The notes beneath the pieces were generated by a model, which worked only from the letters and a program-made list of their open reading frames with translations, had not been told where the DNA came from and did no database searches. Positions 28,902 through 38,619 of a DNA stretch of 64,000 bases are shown one piece after another; position 1 is the stretch's first letter; each line of letters begins with the position of its first letter. A program made the position numbers and the translations under genes. This stretch comes from Rheinheimera sp. SA_1 (GTDB taxonomy: Bacteria > Pseudomonadota > Gammaproteobacteria > Enterobacterales > Alteromonadaceae): assembly GCF_001669775.1 (NCBI RefSeq), contig NZ_LXWK01000016.1:496001-560000 (forward strand), written 5' to 3'.

Positions 28902-29709
28902 AAACACAGTAGCTTTTATTGGCGCCGGTAATATGGCGCGTTGTTTGATAGCCGCCCTGGTGAAACAGGGTTATCCGCCAGAAAATATTATCGCCAGCAA
29001 TCGTAATCCACAAAAACTGGCCGCGCTTGCCACCGACTTTGCCATTCAAACCACCGAAGATAACGTGCATGCGGCGCAAGTCGCCGATGTGATTGTGCTG
29101 GCGGTGAAGCCTCAACTGATGGCAGAAGTTTGTCAGGCCATGCTGGCCGGAGCGCCGGAGATCCACGAAAAACTTTTTGTCACTGTCGCTGCCGGTTTAC
29201 CAGTCAGCCGGTATCGTGACTGGCTTGGTGATGTCCGCATCGTTCGCGCTATGCCTAATACGCCGGCGCAAATTGGTCTGGGAGTAACCGGGCTTTTCCC
29301 AAGCCAATGTTCCAACTACGAAAAATCTTTTGTCGATCAGTTATTCCGAGGCTGTGGCCGCAATGTCTGGTTGGATGACGAAGCACAAATTAATCACATT
29401 ATTGCGGTCAGCGGCAGTGCGCCGGCCTACTTCTTTTATTTTATGCAGGCCATGCAACAGCAAGCAGAAACCCTTGGATTTAACAGTGAAGATGCCCGGG
29501 CCATGGTAGCGCAAACGGCGTTAGGCGCGGCGACCTTAGCGGCGAAGTCTGATTTGTCATTTGCCGATTTACGCGCAGAAGTCACCAGCAAAGGCGGCAC
29601 CACCCACGAAGCGATTGAAACTTTCCGGGCGCGTGAGCTGGAACAGACCGTCGCTGCAGCGATGCAAGCAGCAATTGCCAGAGCCGAAGCGATGGCAACG
29701 ACTTTATAG
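28894..29709 (+). CDS. proC: Pyrroline-5-carboxylate reductase
   Basis: 271 residues. The NADP-binding start is VAFIGAGNMARCLIAAL; ADVIVLAVKPQ, RAMPNTPAQIGLG and the C-terminal SGSAPAYFF, with LRAEVTSKGGTTHEAI, are the P5CR signature. It makes the last step of proline synthesis. Coupled to yggS by overlap. Confidence 0.97.
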   Translation: MNENTVAFIGAGNMARCLIAALVKQGYPPENIIASNRNPQKLAALATDFAIQTTEDNVHAAQVADVIVLAVKPQLMAEVCQAMLAGAPEIHEKLFVTVAAGLPVSRYRDWLGDVRIVRAMPNTPAQIGLGVTGLFPSQCSNYEKSFVDQLFRGCGRNVWLDDEAQINHIIAVSGSAPAYFFYFMQAMQQQAETLGFNSEDARAMVAQTALGAATLAAKSDLSFADLRAEVTSKGGTTHEAIETFRARELEQTVAAAMQAAIARAEAMATTL

Positions 29710-29722
29710 GTATGAGCGGGCA

Positions 29723-29748
29723 TATACCCAACATCATTAAAGATGCGG
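29723..29748. repeat. Half copy of the intergenic palindromic repeat
   Basis: The sequence here, including TATACCCAACATCATTAAAG and GATGCGG, resembles the left arm of copies A and B, but no second arm is seen. It lies between proC and yggT. Confidence 0.35.
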
Positions 29749-29794
29749 ATATAAAGCGTGCTGATGTTTTCTTTTAATGCAGGATCCTGATGTT

Positions 29795-30340
29795 ATGAAC
29801 GAAGCGTTTTTCTTTTTAATTGACACCGTGTTCACCCTGGTTTTAATGGTTGTAATGCTGCGATTGTGGCTGCAACTGGTGCGGGCTGATTTCTACAATC
29901 CGCTCAGCCAGTTTGTGGTGAAAGCCACCAATCCACTGATTATCCCGATGCGCCGATTTATTCCGAGTATGGGGCCGGTTGATACCGCGTCTTTGGTGCT
30001 GGCATTGTTGATTGCAGCAGCAAAAGTAGTCACCATCCAGTTGTTGCTTGCCGGACAAATTAACCTGGGTGCAACTGTGCTTGGCGCTGTGGTGCTCTTG
30101 GTAAAAGAGGCATTCAGCCTGTTGTTTTGGGTCATTGTGATCCGCGCCATTATGAGTTGGTTCAGCCAAGGGCGAAACCCGATGGAACATCTGCTGCATC
30201 AACTGACCGAACCATTGCTGAGCCCAATCCGTAAAATCATCCCGCCGATGGGTGGATTGGACTTATCGGTACTGGTGTTATTGGTTGGCCTGCAATTTTT
30301 ACAAATTCTGGTGCAAAACCTGGTATCCGGCCTGTTTTGA
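29795..30340 (+). CDS. yggT: YggT family membrane protein
   Basis: About 181 residues. Four hydrophobic segments form two similar halves: [32 protein letters not shown] and [33 protein letters not shown]. This is the duplicated YGGT domain. The family may take part in osmotic tolerance. Start codons at 29777 and 29795 are both possible; 29795 was preferred because an AGGA lies upstream, though at a long distance. Confidence 0.9.
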   Translation: MNEAFFFLIDTVFTLVLMVVMLRLWLQLVRADFYNPLSQFVVKATNPLIIPMRRFIPSMGPVDTASLVLALLIAAAKVVTIQLLLAGQINLGATVLGAVVLLVKEAFSLLFWVIVIRAIMSWFSQGRNPMEHLLHQLTEPLLSPIRKIIPPMGGLDLSVLVLLVGLQFLQILVQNLVSGLF

Positions 30341-30347
30341 GCAACTT

Positions 30348-30659
30348 GTGTTGAATACGTCACAGTATCTCGGCGCTGATTTGCTGCTGGCACTTTATGT
30401 CCAACCCAAAGCCAGCCGGGATCAGGTGATGGGTTTACATGGTGCTGAAATTAAACTGGCAATCACCGCGCCGCCAGTGGATGGCAAAGCTAATGCTCAT
30501 GTCCGCAAATTGTTAGCTAAACTGTTTCAGGTCAGTCAAAGCCAAGTAAGCTTACACAAAGGCGAATTAAGCCGGCATAAACAAGTGCTGATTAAAGCGC
30601 CTTTTGTGATACCGGCAGAATTCGTTGATTTTGTTCAGAAAAAGGAAAATGAATCATGA
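30348..30659 (+). CDS. yggU: DUF167 family protein YggU
   Basis: About 103 residues. [39 protein letters not shown] and HKQVLIKAP are diagnostic for the small DUF167/YggU family of unknown function. No ATG is available close to the domain; a GTG at 30348 or TTG at 30351, just after the yggT stop, is the likely start. It overlaps the next gene by four bases. Confidence 0.88.
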   Translation: MLNTSQYLGADLLLALYVQPKASRDQVMGLHGAEIKLAITAPPVDGKANAHVRKLLAKLFQVSQSQVSLHKGELSRHKQVLIKAPFVIPAEFVDFVQKKENES

Positions 30660-31135
30660 AATCAAGCAGTTTTTCACTCGATAAATGGTTCGGGCAATTG
30701 CTCGGAGCACAGATCCGTCTCACCCTACTGTTGCTTTCAGTGGGTTTGTTAAGCGCAGGCCAGGCCAGCGCCGAGCAAAAAACGCAGTTAGGCCCCTGGG
30801 ATGTACATTATATTGCGATGCCATCGACATTAATTGATCCGGCCATTGCTAAAGCTTATCAGTTGGAACGCACCAAATTTCAGGGGTTAGTGAATATTTC
30901 GGTCTTGAAAACTGCCGATCTGTCGGCGCAGCAAGTCAGTATCGAAGGTGTGGCCAAAAATCTGCTGGGCCAACAAAAAGAGCTGGTCTTCCGTGAAGTT
31001 GTTGAAGGTAAGGCCATCTATTATCTGGCGCAGCTGCCCTATCGCAATGAAGAGCGTTTTACCTTCACGTTGCAAATCAAGCAAGGTGACGTCAGCCAGC
31101 AACTGCAATTTACCCATACGTTTTACGTCGATTAA
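30656..31135 (+). CDS. DUF4426 exported protein
   Basis: 159 residues with a long N-region and hydrophobic segment ([18 protein letters not shown]) ending in a likely signal-peptidase site. The mature part, [18 protein letters not shown] then [20 protein letters not shown], fits the DUF4426 family, common beside yggU/rdgB in Alteromonadales and Vibrionales. Probably periplasmic; function unknown. Its ATG overlaps the yggU stop (ATGA). Confidence 0.83.
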   Translation: MKSSSFSLDKWFGQLLGAQIRLTLLLLSVGLLSAGQASAEQKTQLGPWDVHYIAMPSTLIDPAIAKAYQLERTKFQGLVNISVLKTADLSAQQVSIEGVAKNLLGQQKELVFREVVEGKAIYYLAQLPYRNEERFTFTLQIKQGDVSQQLQFTHTFYVD

Positions 31136-31225
31136 TCGCAAGGAGCCAGAGTTAGCGGCTCCCGCTTTCACCCTGCTGAATGCCATTGCGCATCAAAAAT
31201 TAAGCCTCTGATGGCGAAGGTACCC

Positions 31226-31825
31226 ATGACTCAAAAAATTGTACTTGCCACCGGCAATCCGGGAAAAGTAACCGAACTTGCCGCCATGTTGGCGCCCTGG
31301 GGCTGTGAAATTATTCCACAAACCAGTCTTGGCGTCAGTGACGCAGACGAAACCGGCCTGACTTTTATTGAAAATGCCATTCTCAAAGCCCGCCATGCGG
31401 CGGCCATCACCGGACTGCCAGCCATTGCCGACGATTCGGGGCTGGCGGTGGATGCACTTGGTGGCGCCCCCGGCATCTATTCCGCCCGTTTTGCCGGTGC
31501 GAATGCGACAGACGCTGACAACATCAAACTGTTACTGGAAAAAATGGCTGATGTACCCGCAGGCGAACGTCAGGCGCAATTTCATTGTGTGCTGGTTTAC
31601 TTACGCCATGCCAACGACCCAACGCCGTTGATCAGCCACGGCATCTGGACCGGTGAAATAGCCTTCGAAGTCAAAGGCCAGCATGGTTTTGGTTATGATC
31701 CGATTTTCTGGTTACCAGACTTGGGTATGATGTCGGCGGAACTGGAAAAAGCGCAAAAGGCGCTGATTAGTCATCGTGGTAAAGCGTTGTCACTGTTACA
31801 ACAACAATGGCAGCATAAGGCTTAA
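31226..31825 (+). CDS. rdgB: RdgB/HAM1 family non-canonical purine NTP pyrophosphatase
   Basis: 199 residues from [38 protein letters not shown] then [17 protein letters not shown] and SHRGKAL are the family motifs. It removes dITP/XTP from the nucleotide pool. The start at 31226 has AAGG upstream; the frame-extending ATG at 31211 is less well placed. Confidence 0.96.
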   Translation: MTQKIVLATGNPGKVTELAAMLAPWGCEIIPQTSLGVSDADETGLTFIENAILKARHAAAITGLPAIADDSGLAVDALGGAPGIYSARFAGANATDADNIKLLLEKMADVPAGERQAQFHCVLVYLRHANDPTPLISHGIWTGEIAFEVKGQHGFGYDPIFWLPDLGMMSAELEKAQKALISHRGKALSLLQQQWQHKA

Positions 31826-31828
31826 ATA

Positions 31829-33004
31829 ATGCTTCAAACGATGCTACAAACAAGGCTTCAGTTGCCACCGCTGTCGTTATACATCCACATTCCCTGGTGT
31901 ATCCAAAAATGTCCTTATTGCGATTTTAACTCCCATGCGGTGAAACAAGGTATTCCGGAACAGGAATATATCGCACATTTATTGGCCGATTTAGACCTCG
32001 ATCTTGAATACGTGCAAGGCCGTACGCTGCACAGCATTTTTATCGGCGGCGGCACGCCCAGTGTATTTAGCGCTGAAGGTATTGCCGCTATTTTAAGCGG
32101 TGTGCAACGCAGAATTCCGTTTGCCGATGATATCGAAATCACCATGGAAGCCAACCCAGGCACGGTCGAAGCCGATCGATTTGCTGGCTACGTGAAAGCT
32201 GGCGTCAGCCGTTTCTCCATTGGTGTACAGAGTTTTCAAAACGATAAACTGACCAGGCTTGGTCGTATTCATCAGGGCGATGAAGCCAACCACGCCGCAC
32301 AACTTGCGACGGCATTACTTACCAACAGCCCGTTAAAAAGTTTTAACCTCGATTTAATGCACGGCCTGCCGGAGCAAAGTATCGACGATGCGCTGAGCGA
32401 TTTACAGCAAGCCATTGCCCTGCAGCCGCCGCATTTATCCTGGTATCAGCTGACGATTGAACCCAATACCGCTTTTGCCTCAAAGCCGCCGCTCCTGCCG
32501 GAAGATGATATTTTGTGGGATATTCAGGAACAAGGTCACGCCTTGTTAACGGCGGCCGGTTATCAACAGTACGAAACTTCAGCATATGCCAAAACCGGTT
32601 TTCAGTGCCGGCACAATCTGAATTACTGGCGCTTTGGTGATTATTTAGGCATTGGCTGTGGTGCACATGGCAAAATTACCCTGCCTGAGCAAGGCCACAT
32701 TGTCCGCACGTTGAAAGTGAAACATCCCAAGGGTTATATGGATTTAAGTAAGCCATATCTGGATAGCGCGATGCCTGTGCCGGCTGACGAATTACCCTTT
32801 GAATATTTTATGAATCGCTTCCGGCTGCTAGAACCTTGCAGCATTGCTGAATTTACCGCATATACCGGGCTGCCTGCCGCAACAGTCGAGCCAATCCTTG
32901 TCAAAGCGATGCAATTAGGATTAGTTATCCAACCAGATCAGCACTATCAAATTTCGCCACATGGCGTGCGATATCTGAATGATCTCTTGCAGATGTTTTT
33001 ATAA
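31829..33004 (+). CDS. hemW: HemW, heme chaperone (radical SAM)
   Basis: 391 residues. The radical SAM cluster cysteines are C24, C28 and C31 in PWCIQKCPYCDFNSH. IFIGGGTPSVFS, ITMEANPGTVE and FNLDLMHGLPEQS match the coproporphyrinogen dehydrogenase-like HemW branch. HemW proteins bind heme and are not true HemN enzymes. It starts 3 bp after rdgB. The N-terminus carries a repeated MLQT, so the start could be one of two close ATGs. Confidence 0.94.
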   Translation: MLQTMLQTRLQLPPLSLYIHIPWCIQKCPYCDFNSHAVKQGIPEQEYIAHLLADLDLDLEYVQGRTLHSIFIGGGTPSVFSAEGIAAILSGVQRRIPFADDIEITMEANPGTVEADRFAGYVKAGVSRFSIGVQSFQNDKLTRLGRIHQGDEANHAAQLATALLTNSPLKSFNLDLMHGLPEQSIDDALSDLQQAIALQPPHLSWYQLTIEPNTAFASKPPLLPEDDILWDIQEQGHALLTAAGYQQYETSAYAKTGFQCRHNLNYWRFGDYLGIGCGAHGKITLPEQGHIVRTLKVKHPKGYMDLSKPYLDSAMPVPADELPFEYFMNRFRLLEPCSIAEFTAYTGLPAATVEPILVKAMQLGLVIQPDQHYQISPHGVRYLNDLLQMFL

Positions 33005-33126
33005 GCTTTGCAGCGAAAGCAGCAACATGATAAACAACTGGCTATGGCGGTATTATCGTAACCGTTGCCGCATCAACACCACAATCAGCTGAATTACAAC
33101 AAAACGCAGCACATCTCGAGGTAACA

Positions 33127-34977
33127 ATGAAATTAACCAAATCGACGCTGGCCCTGGCCGTCACTTTAGCCTTGCTCGGTGCCTGTTCGCCGGCCGAAAA
33201 AGCCAGCACTGCCAGCACCGAAGCTGCAACACCTGCAGCGACTGCAACGGTCCAGAACGAAAACGAAAAAATCAGCGCTTTTTTTGAAAAAGCTTTTATG
33301 GATCAAGTCGAATTAAGCCCAACGTCGCTCACCTATTTAGGCATTAAAAAAGACTACGACAAATGGGAGCCAATGACTGACGAACAAGCGGCGAAAACGC
33401 TTGAGCTGACCAAACAGCAGTTAGAGCAACTAAAAAGCTTTAATATCGAAGCGTTGGACGAACAATCAAAACTGAGTTATCAGCTGTTTAAGCAACAAGC
33501 TGAACAACAAATCGCAGACGATAAATGGCGTTTATACAACTACCCGGTCAATCAGATGTACGGCACCCACTCGATGGTCGCTTCGTTACTGATTAACCAG
33601 CACCAAATTGCCGACGAATCCGATGCCAAAGCCTATATCGCGCGGTTAAACGGCGTACAGACGTTGTTTCAACAGTTGATGACGCAGCTGGATAAACGGG
33701 TTGAACTTGGCATCATTCCACCAAAATTCGTGTTCCCTCACGTCATTGGCGCCAGTCAGAACTTGATCAAAGGCGCGCCATTCACGGAAGGCGCTGACAG
33801 TACGCTGCTCGAAGATTTCCGAGGTAAAGTCAACAAGTTAACTATTGACGATGCCGCCAAACAGATGCTGATCAAAGAAGCCGAAGTGGCGTTGGTCAGT
33901 AGCGTTAAACCAGCCTACGAGCAATTGATTAGCTACCTGACCACACTTGAAACCAAAGCCGGTACCGATGATGGCGTATGGCGCTTTAAAGATGGCGCTG
34001 AGTTCTACAACAATGCCTTAGCCCGTACCACCACCACCACCATGACCGCTGATCAAATTCACGATTTGGGTCTGTCTGAAGTAGCGCGTATCCATCAGGA
34101 AATGCAGGCCATCATGCACAAAGTTGGCTTTAAAGGTGATTTACAAGCCTTTTTCAGCTTTATGCGTGACGATGCCCAGTTCTATTACCCGGACACTGCC
34201 GAAGGTAAAGCCGCTTATTTAGCCGAAGCGACCCGCGTCATCGACGAGATGAAAGGCAAACTGGATTCGTTGTTTTTGGTCAAGCCTAAAGCCGACATGA
34301 TTGTCAAAGCGGTCGAACCGTTTCGCGAGCAATCAGCTGGCAAAGCTTTCTACGAGCAGCCATCAATGGACGGCAAACGCCCTGGTGTGTATTACGCCAA
34401 TCTGTTCCGAATGAAAGGCATGCCGAAATATGAGCTGGAAGCGCTGGCGTTCCATGAAGGTATTCCGGGCCACCATATGCAAATCGCCATCGCCCAGGAA
34501 CTGGAGAACGTGCCGAAGTTCCGTAAATTTGGTGGTTACACCGCTTACGTCGAAGGCTGGGGTTTGTACACTGAAATGTTGCCAAAAGAAATCGGCATGT
34601 ATCAGGACCCCTACTCCGATTTTGGCCGCTTAGCGATGGAACTGTGGCGCGCCTGCCGCTTAGTGGTCGATACCGGTATTCACGCGAAAAAGTGGACCCG
34701 CGAAGAGGCCATTACCTATTTAGCAACCAACACACCAAACGCCAAATCTGAAGTCGACAACGCGATTGAACGGTATATCGTGATGCCATCTCAAGCTACG
34801 GCTTACAAAATTGGTATGATCAAGATTGTTGAGCTGCGCGAAAAAGCCAAAACCGCACTTGGCGACAAATTTGATATCCGTGCTTTCCACGATGTCGTTC
34901 TGAAAAATGGCGCAGTGCCGCTGGATGTACTGGAAACGCTGGTTGATCAGTATATTGCGAGCAATAAAGCCGCTTAA
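33127..34977 (+). CDS. DUF885 family lipoprotein, putative metallopeptidase
   Basis: 616 residues. The signal peptide MKLTKSTLALAVTLALLGAC ends in a lipobox, followed by an Ala/Thr-rich linker. The DUF885 domain includes KRPGVYYANLF and the metal-site-like FHEGIPGHHMQIAIA (H443, E444, H449/H450), then FGGYTAYVEGWGLYTE and MLPKEIGMYQDPY. Members are carboxypeptidase-like zinc enzymes, mostly uncharacterised. It is a single gene with its own terminator, expected to be anchored on the periplasmic face of a membrane. A 127-bp relative of its HEGIPGHH-following segment lies at 56432. Confidence 0.9.
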   Translation: MKLTKSTLALAVTLALLGACSPAEKASTASTEAATPAATATVQNENEKISAFFEKAFMDQVELSPTSLTYLGIKKDYDKWEPMTDEQAAKTLELTKQQLEQLKSFNIEALDEQSKLSYQLFKQQAEQQIADDKWRLYNYPVNQMYGTHSMVASLLINQHQIADESDAKAYIARLNGVQTLFQQLMTQLDKRVELGIIPPKFVFPHVIGASQNLIKGAPFTEGADSTLLEDFRGKVNKLTIDDAAKQMLIKEAEVALVSSVKPAYEQLISYLTTLETKAGTDDGVWRFKDGAEFYNNALARTTTTTMTADQIHDLGLSEVARIHQEMQAIMHKVGFKGDLQAFFSFMRDDAQFYYPDTAEGKAAYLAEATRVIDEMKGKLDSLFLVKPKADMIVKAVEPFREQSAGKAFYEQPSMDGKRPGVYYANLFRMKGMPKYELEALAFHEGIPGHHMQIAIAQELENVPKFRKFGGYTAYVEGWGLYTEMLPKEIGMYQDPYSDFGRLAMELWRACRLVVDTGIHAKKWTREEAITYLATNTPNAKSEVDNAIERYIVMPSQATAYKIGMIKIVELREKAKTALGDKFDIRAFHDVVLKNGAVPLDVLETLVDQYIASNKAA

Positions 34978-35007
34978 TACTGGTAATTGGTAAATGGTTT
35001 TGATGCA

Positions 35008-35034
35008 AACGCCGCTTTTTAGCGGCGTTTTATT
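35008..35034 (+). terminator. Terminator after the DUF885 gene
   Basis: AACGCCGC-TTTTTA-GCGGCGTT followed by TTATTT, 31 bp after the stop. Confidence 0.9.
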
Positions 35035-35089
35035 TGGCTGATGCAAAAGGTGGGAAGGTGTAAGCACCACTTCGACGAATTGAGGCTTT

Positions 35090-35150
35090 GTGCCAAAAGC
35101 GGAAATTCACCGAGATTCGATTAAATCGGCGCTTTTCCTTGAAAGCGGAC
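35090..35150. repeat. Dispersed intergenic repeat, copy 1
   Basis: This 61-bp segment matches 38370-38430 at 56 of 61 positions without gaps. It begins GTGCCAAAAGC, contains the palindrome CGATTAAATCG and ends AAGCGGAC. It lies in the gene-free stretch between the DUF885 terminator and the LysR gene (35035-35349); apart from the hairpin at 35199 nothing else was recognised there. Confidence 0.85.
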
Positions 35151-35198
35151 GTTGCTGAATATATCGAAGTCGGCAACTTAGAAATTCTCAGTCATTAT

Positions 35199-35222
35199 AA
35201 TGTTTACGATTCCATAAACATT
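35199..35222. promoter_or_regulatory. Inverted repeat upstream of LysR gene
   Basis: AATGTTTA-N8-TAAACATT, 8-bp perfect arms, about 130 bp before the LysR start. It may be an operator or a weak hairpin. Confidence 0.4.
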
Positions 35223-35349
35223 TTTTACTTCTCTTGTTTTAATTGCAAACTAACAGTCTGTAACAATATGAAACCGCTAGTTATTTGAATGACATCTTCA
35301 CTGTGGGCCGCGTTATAATCATTAAAAAGCCGTTATCAAGGTTGAGGCT

Positions 35350-36273
35350 ATGCAATCGTTAAGTACTATTACGCTCCATTACCTTCAGGCTTTTGTGCTA
35401 AGTGCCGAGTTAGGGTCTATTTCTGCTGCGGCAAGAGCATTGGGTAAACGACAATCGCAACTAAGTGGCTGGATCCAGGATTTGGAAGCAGAGCTTAATT
35501 TGGAGTTGTTTACTCGTAGTGGTAACAGCCTGCAGTTAAGTCCTGATGGCCATACTTTATTACCGTTGGCACAGCATGCGTTGGCACAATCAAACCGCTT
35601 GCAAGCTGCAGCTCATGCGTTACAGCAACATCAGCAACTGGTGCTTGTAGTTGGGGTTGCGCCCCATATTCCACAGCAACTGTTAACTGATGCAATTGTC
35701 AGTTTTATGCAAGAGCAGCCTCAGATTCAGATGCGCATTAATACACATAGTGAAGAAGTCTTAACTCAAGGCTTGATCGAAGGAATATTTGATGTGGTGC
35801 TGTTGCACGAAAGTATCGAATTGCATAACAGCCGGTACGACTATTGCCGCGTCGGTTACTATGATGAAGTATTCGTTGTACGGTCGAGCCATCCGCTTGC
35901 CGGAAAGCCAAGTGTTGGGGTCGAAGAGTTAGCGCCATTTCGAGAATTAATTTGGACGGAGCATTATCAACAGTCTGCCGAGGAAAGTGGTTACAGTGGG
36001 CATTCTAGCCAGATTGCTGACTTTGGCACGCTCAAAGGTGTGCTATTAAAAACGGATTGCGTTGCCTTATTACCAACCTTGATGGTGGCATCTGGCATTC
36101 ATCAAGGTCAATTGGCGTTGTTGCGGGTAAATAATGAGTTATCGACCATTCGCCGTCGTCTGGAATTGCGCTGGCCTCTGGGAAGCCAGCACAAAACTTT
36201 AATCAGCTGTTGGTTGCGGCTGGTCTGTCAAACGCTTAATAATCCGGACTCTGATACACCACCTTACCGTTGA
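35350..36273 (+). CDS. LysR family transcriptional regulator
   Basis: 307 residues. The N-terminal winged helix-turn-helix is LHYLQAFVLSAELGSISAAA then RALGKRQSQLSGWIQDLEAE, with LFTRSGNSLQLSPDG; a two-lobed effector domain fills residues ~90-300. The RQSQLS recognition helix is a little unusual for the family. It converges on, and overlaps by 38 bp, the amidohydrolase gene. The target is unknown; autoregulation through the upstream inverted repeat is possible. Confidence 0.9.
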   Translation: MQSLSTITLHYLQAFVLSAELGSISAAARALGKRQSQLSGWIQDLEAELNLELFTRSGNSLQLSPDGHTLLPLAQHALAQSNRLQAAAHALQQHQQLVLVVGVAPHIPQQLLTDAIVSFMQEQPQIQMRINTHSEEVLTQGLIEGIFDVVLLHESIELHNSRYDYCRVGYYDEVFVVRSSHPLAGKPSVGVEELAPFRELIWTEHYQQSAEESGYSGHSSQIADFGTLKGVLLKTDCVALLPTLMVASGIHQGQLALLRVNNELSTIRRRLELRWPLGSQHKTLISCWLRLVCQTLNNPDSDTPPYR

Positions 36274-37948
36274 GCATGGTCAATAAGAACTTCGCCTGGC
36301 GAATTTTAGCCGGTTTAGCCCGACTGATATCCTGATCAATCACCACCAGATCGGCAGCTTTACCGACAGTCAGTGATCCAGTTTGTTCAGCGAGACCTAA
36401 AGCTTTTGCAGCATTAATGGTATAGGCCGCAATAGCTGTATCCACATCAGGGAAAGCCTGACCTTTTAACTCCAGTGCGTTGGCGATACTGATCAGCGGA
36501 TTTAGCTCATTGACGTTCCAATCGCTACTCAGAGTTAAATTTGCGCCGGCAGCAAGAAACGCCCGAACTGGCATTAAATGCGCTGCGCGTTCATGGCCTA
36601 ACCATGGTTCCGCCCAATGGTGATCAGCATGCAAAGTACCTTCATTACCAATTTGCATATCAGCATCAACTGATAATTGTTTAAATCGGCCGAAATCTTC
36701 GACTTGCACCAATTCGAGATGTGTTAAGCCATATAATTGCGCCGAACCTTCTTGACGGGCAAATGCAACTGCATCAAGTGCATTTCGCGTTCCACCATCA
36801 CCTATGGCATGAATATGCGCGCCGTAACCAATTTTATCGAGTTCCACCAACCACCACTTCATTTGATCTGGCGCTATATAATCCAACCCTGTCGGGAGGT
36901 CAGGATTAATGGTTTGGCGATATGGCTGCAGTAATCGAGCGGTGCCGTTATGTAATAAACCATCGCTGTAAAGCTTAACCTGATTGATCACCAGCAACCG
37001 GTTTGGATCCGGTTGATAAACTTTGCGGAAGAACTCCAGCTGCGGCGCTGCAGGATCGGCGGGGTAAATCCATGGCCGAATGCTCACGCGCGCAGTTAAT
37101 TTCTTTTGCCGTTCAAGTTGTTGCCAGGTATCCAGCCAGCCACGTTTCCAATACAGCCGACCATCACCCACAGTTGTGATTCCGTTTTCAGCTAATTGGC
37201 GAAGTCCGTTGAGCAGCCCGCACTTGTGCGCATTTTGCAAATCAGGTTGTTGATTCCAGGCGATCTCAAACAAGCGATCTCCGGCATTATCCAGCAGAAT
37301 TCCGCTGAGACTGCCATCGGTTTCACGTAAAATGCGGCCACCTTGGGGATCGGCAGATTTATCATTCAATCCGGCAAGCTGCAATGCCTTGCTATTGACC
37401 CACATGGAGTGAGAGGTTTGCTCCATAATGACAACTGGATTACTCGGGAACAGGCGATCGAGCATTTCTAGTGGTGATTCATCTGTCAGGGAAAGCAACG
37501 TTGCCAGCTCATGGCCATAGCCCATTAACCATTCATCTGACTCTGGGACCAATTCGCGCTTGCATTGAATCAGTTCTTGCTCATAACCACGGATATTACG
37601 AGCATCAGACAAATCACAATCTCCGCCAATTTCAGCGTCTGCCTCAAAGACATGGTTGTGGTTATCAATAAACCCAGGACCGATAAACGCCCCTTCTAAA
37701 TCTTGCCAGTTACTCAAATTTGGATACTGTTTTTGCGCAGTCTCTGCATTACCTATAAAGGCAATACGGCCATCTTTGATCACCATTGTGTCTGCTGCTT
37801 GATGTTGATAAATAACAGCGTTCGTTAGGACAATTGCCGATTTATCGACTTTAGCTGTGGTATTTACTGCATCTTCATCAGCGCCTGCTGGCTTACAGCT
37901 GAATAGAAATGCGCTTGCAATGAGCATAGACAAGTGACTTAACTTCAT
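36236..37948 (-). CDS. Amidohydrolase family 3 lipoprotein
   Basis: 570 residues from MKLSHLSMLIASAFLFSCKP, a lipoprotein signal with SAFLFSC lipobox. The metal-binding start FIDNHNHVFE is the HxH of amidohydrolases; HIHAIGDGGTRNALDAV, HLELVQVEDF and LTLSSDWNVNELNPLISI fit the YtcJ-like family 3 group, with a C-terminal GKAADLVVIDQDI. The substrate is unknown. The 3' ends of this gene and the LysR gene overlap. Confidence 0.88.
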   Translation of the reverse strand: MKLSHLSMLIASAFLFSCKPAGADEDAVNTTAKVDKSAIVLTNAVIYQHQAADTMVIKDGRIAFIGNAETAQKQYPNLSNWQDLEGAFIGPGFIDNHNHVFEADAEIGGDCDLSDARNIRGYEQELIQCKRELVPESDEWLMGYGHELATLLSLTDESPLEMLDRLFPSNPVVIMEQTSHSMWVNSKALQLAGLNDKSADPQGGRILRETDGSLSGILLDNAGDRLFEIAWNQQPDLQNAHKCGLLNGLRQLAENGITTVGDGRLYWKRGWLDTWQQLERQKKLTARVSIRPWIYPADPAAPQLEFFRKVYQPDPNRLLVINQVKLYSDGLLHNGTARLLQPYRQTINPDLPTGLDYIAPDQMKWWLVELDKIGYGAHIHAIGDGGTRNALDAVAFARQEGSAQLYGLTHLELVQVEDFGRFKQLSVDADMQIGNEGTLHADHHWAEPWLGHERAAHLMPVRAFLAAGANLTLSSDWNVNELNPLISIANALELKGQAFPDVDTAIAAYTINAAKALGLAEQTGSLTVGKAADLVVIDQDISRAKPAKIRQAKFLLTMLNGKVVYQSPDY

Positions 37949-38061
37949 TTTTGTGGTTCTCAATGTGATTAAACTTTCATCATCTTAGCAAGAAAAATAG
38001 ACTGTGAAAGTTAGTCACTATCAGGAATAGATGATAGCAAACGACCTATTGATATTTCGAT

Positions 38062-38256
38062 TTACTTAATTAAAGTCACTCGCTGAATCAATTTGTTAAC
38101 TTTTTGAATTTTGCTAAAGGCCACTGAGTTGATAAGGGAAATCCAGAAAGTGTTGTCGATATTGAAAGCTTCAAAACTTGCTCCAAGTCTTTGTGCCACC
38201 CAATAAATTGTCTGAAGTCGAAGGAAATCTTCCGCTAAAACGGGCTTGATATTCAA
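38062..38256 (-). CDS. Small hypothetical ORF
   Basis: 64 codons on the minus strand, MNIKPVLAEDFLRLQTIYWV and onward to QRVTLIK. No family recognised and no clear ribosome binding site. It stands alone in an 875-bp region (37949-38824) that otherwise holds dispersed repeats and an apparent gene remnant, so it may be chance or decayed sequence. Confidence 0.25.
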   Translation of the reverse strand: MNIKPVLAEDFLRLQTIYWVAQRLGASFEAFNIDNTFWISLINSVAFSKIQKVNKLIQRVTLIK

Positions 38257-38280
38257 ACTCTAAAAGCTTGCAAAAGTAAC

Positions 38281-38357
38281 ATGTCCGCAACTAAGGCAAA
38301 TACAGATTCGTTGTTTCGAGAGCACCTGATCTGAACAGCCGTTTTTCGCTCATAGCG
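38281..38357. repeat. Dispersed intergenic repeat, second segment, copy 1
   Basis: Starts ATGTCCGCAACTAAGGCAAA, followed by AGATTCGTT and ATCTGAACAGC, ending CGCTCATAGC. It aligns to 53861-53939 with roughly three quarters identity and a one-base gap. It is joined, 12 bp later, to the 38370-38430 repeat, suggesting one longer composite element. Confidence 0.65.
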
Positions 38358-38369
38358 TTGACCGGTTCT

Positions 38370-38430
38370 GTGCCAAAAGCCGAAATTCACCGAGATTCGA
38401 TTAAATCGGCGCATTTCACTGTAAGCGGAC
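38370..38430. repeat. Dispersed intergenic repeat, copy 2
   Basis: 56/61 identical to 35090-35150, in the same orientation, including the central CGATTAAATCG palindrome. Confidence 0.85.
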
Positions 38431-38449
38431 TATTCAGACAAATAACAAA

Positions 38450-38619
38450 CAGCTACTCACAAAAATTTCGAGGGTTCACTGCAGTCGCAAATTGTTAAAA
38501 ACGCATGCATCATTCAAATGGCGTTTCAAGAGGTTGCGCGTTTTGAAGATAATGGCGGGATCAAATCCGTTTACCACTGTACCAAGCAGGAAAGAGTTAA
38601 GTTCGGTAAAGCGCAGTAA
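38450..38619 (+). pseudogene. Possible gene remnant
   Basis: An open frame without its own good start runs to the TAA at 38617. It reads ...IVKNACIIQMAFQEVARFED then NGGIKSVYHCTKQERVKFGK and AQ. The composition looks protein-like, and an internal ATG at 38518 would give only 33 residues. No family was recognised. It may be the 3' end of a lost gene. Confidence 0.3.

Noticed and set aside
31829-33004. HemN coproporphyrinogen dehydrogenase
   Set aside because: Length (391) and linkage to rdgB fit HemW; HemN is longer with a different N-terminus.
35199-35222. Terminator after the DUF885 gene
   Set aside because: A much stronger terminator lies at 35008-35034, so this AT-rich hairpin is more likely regulatory.
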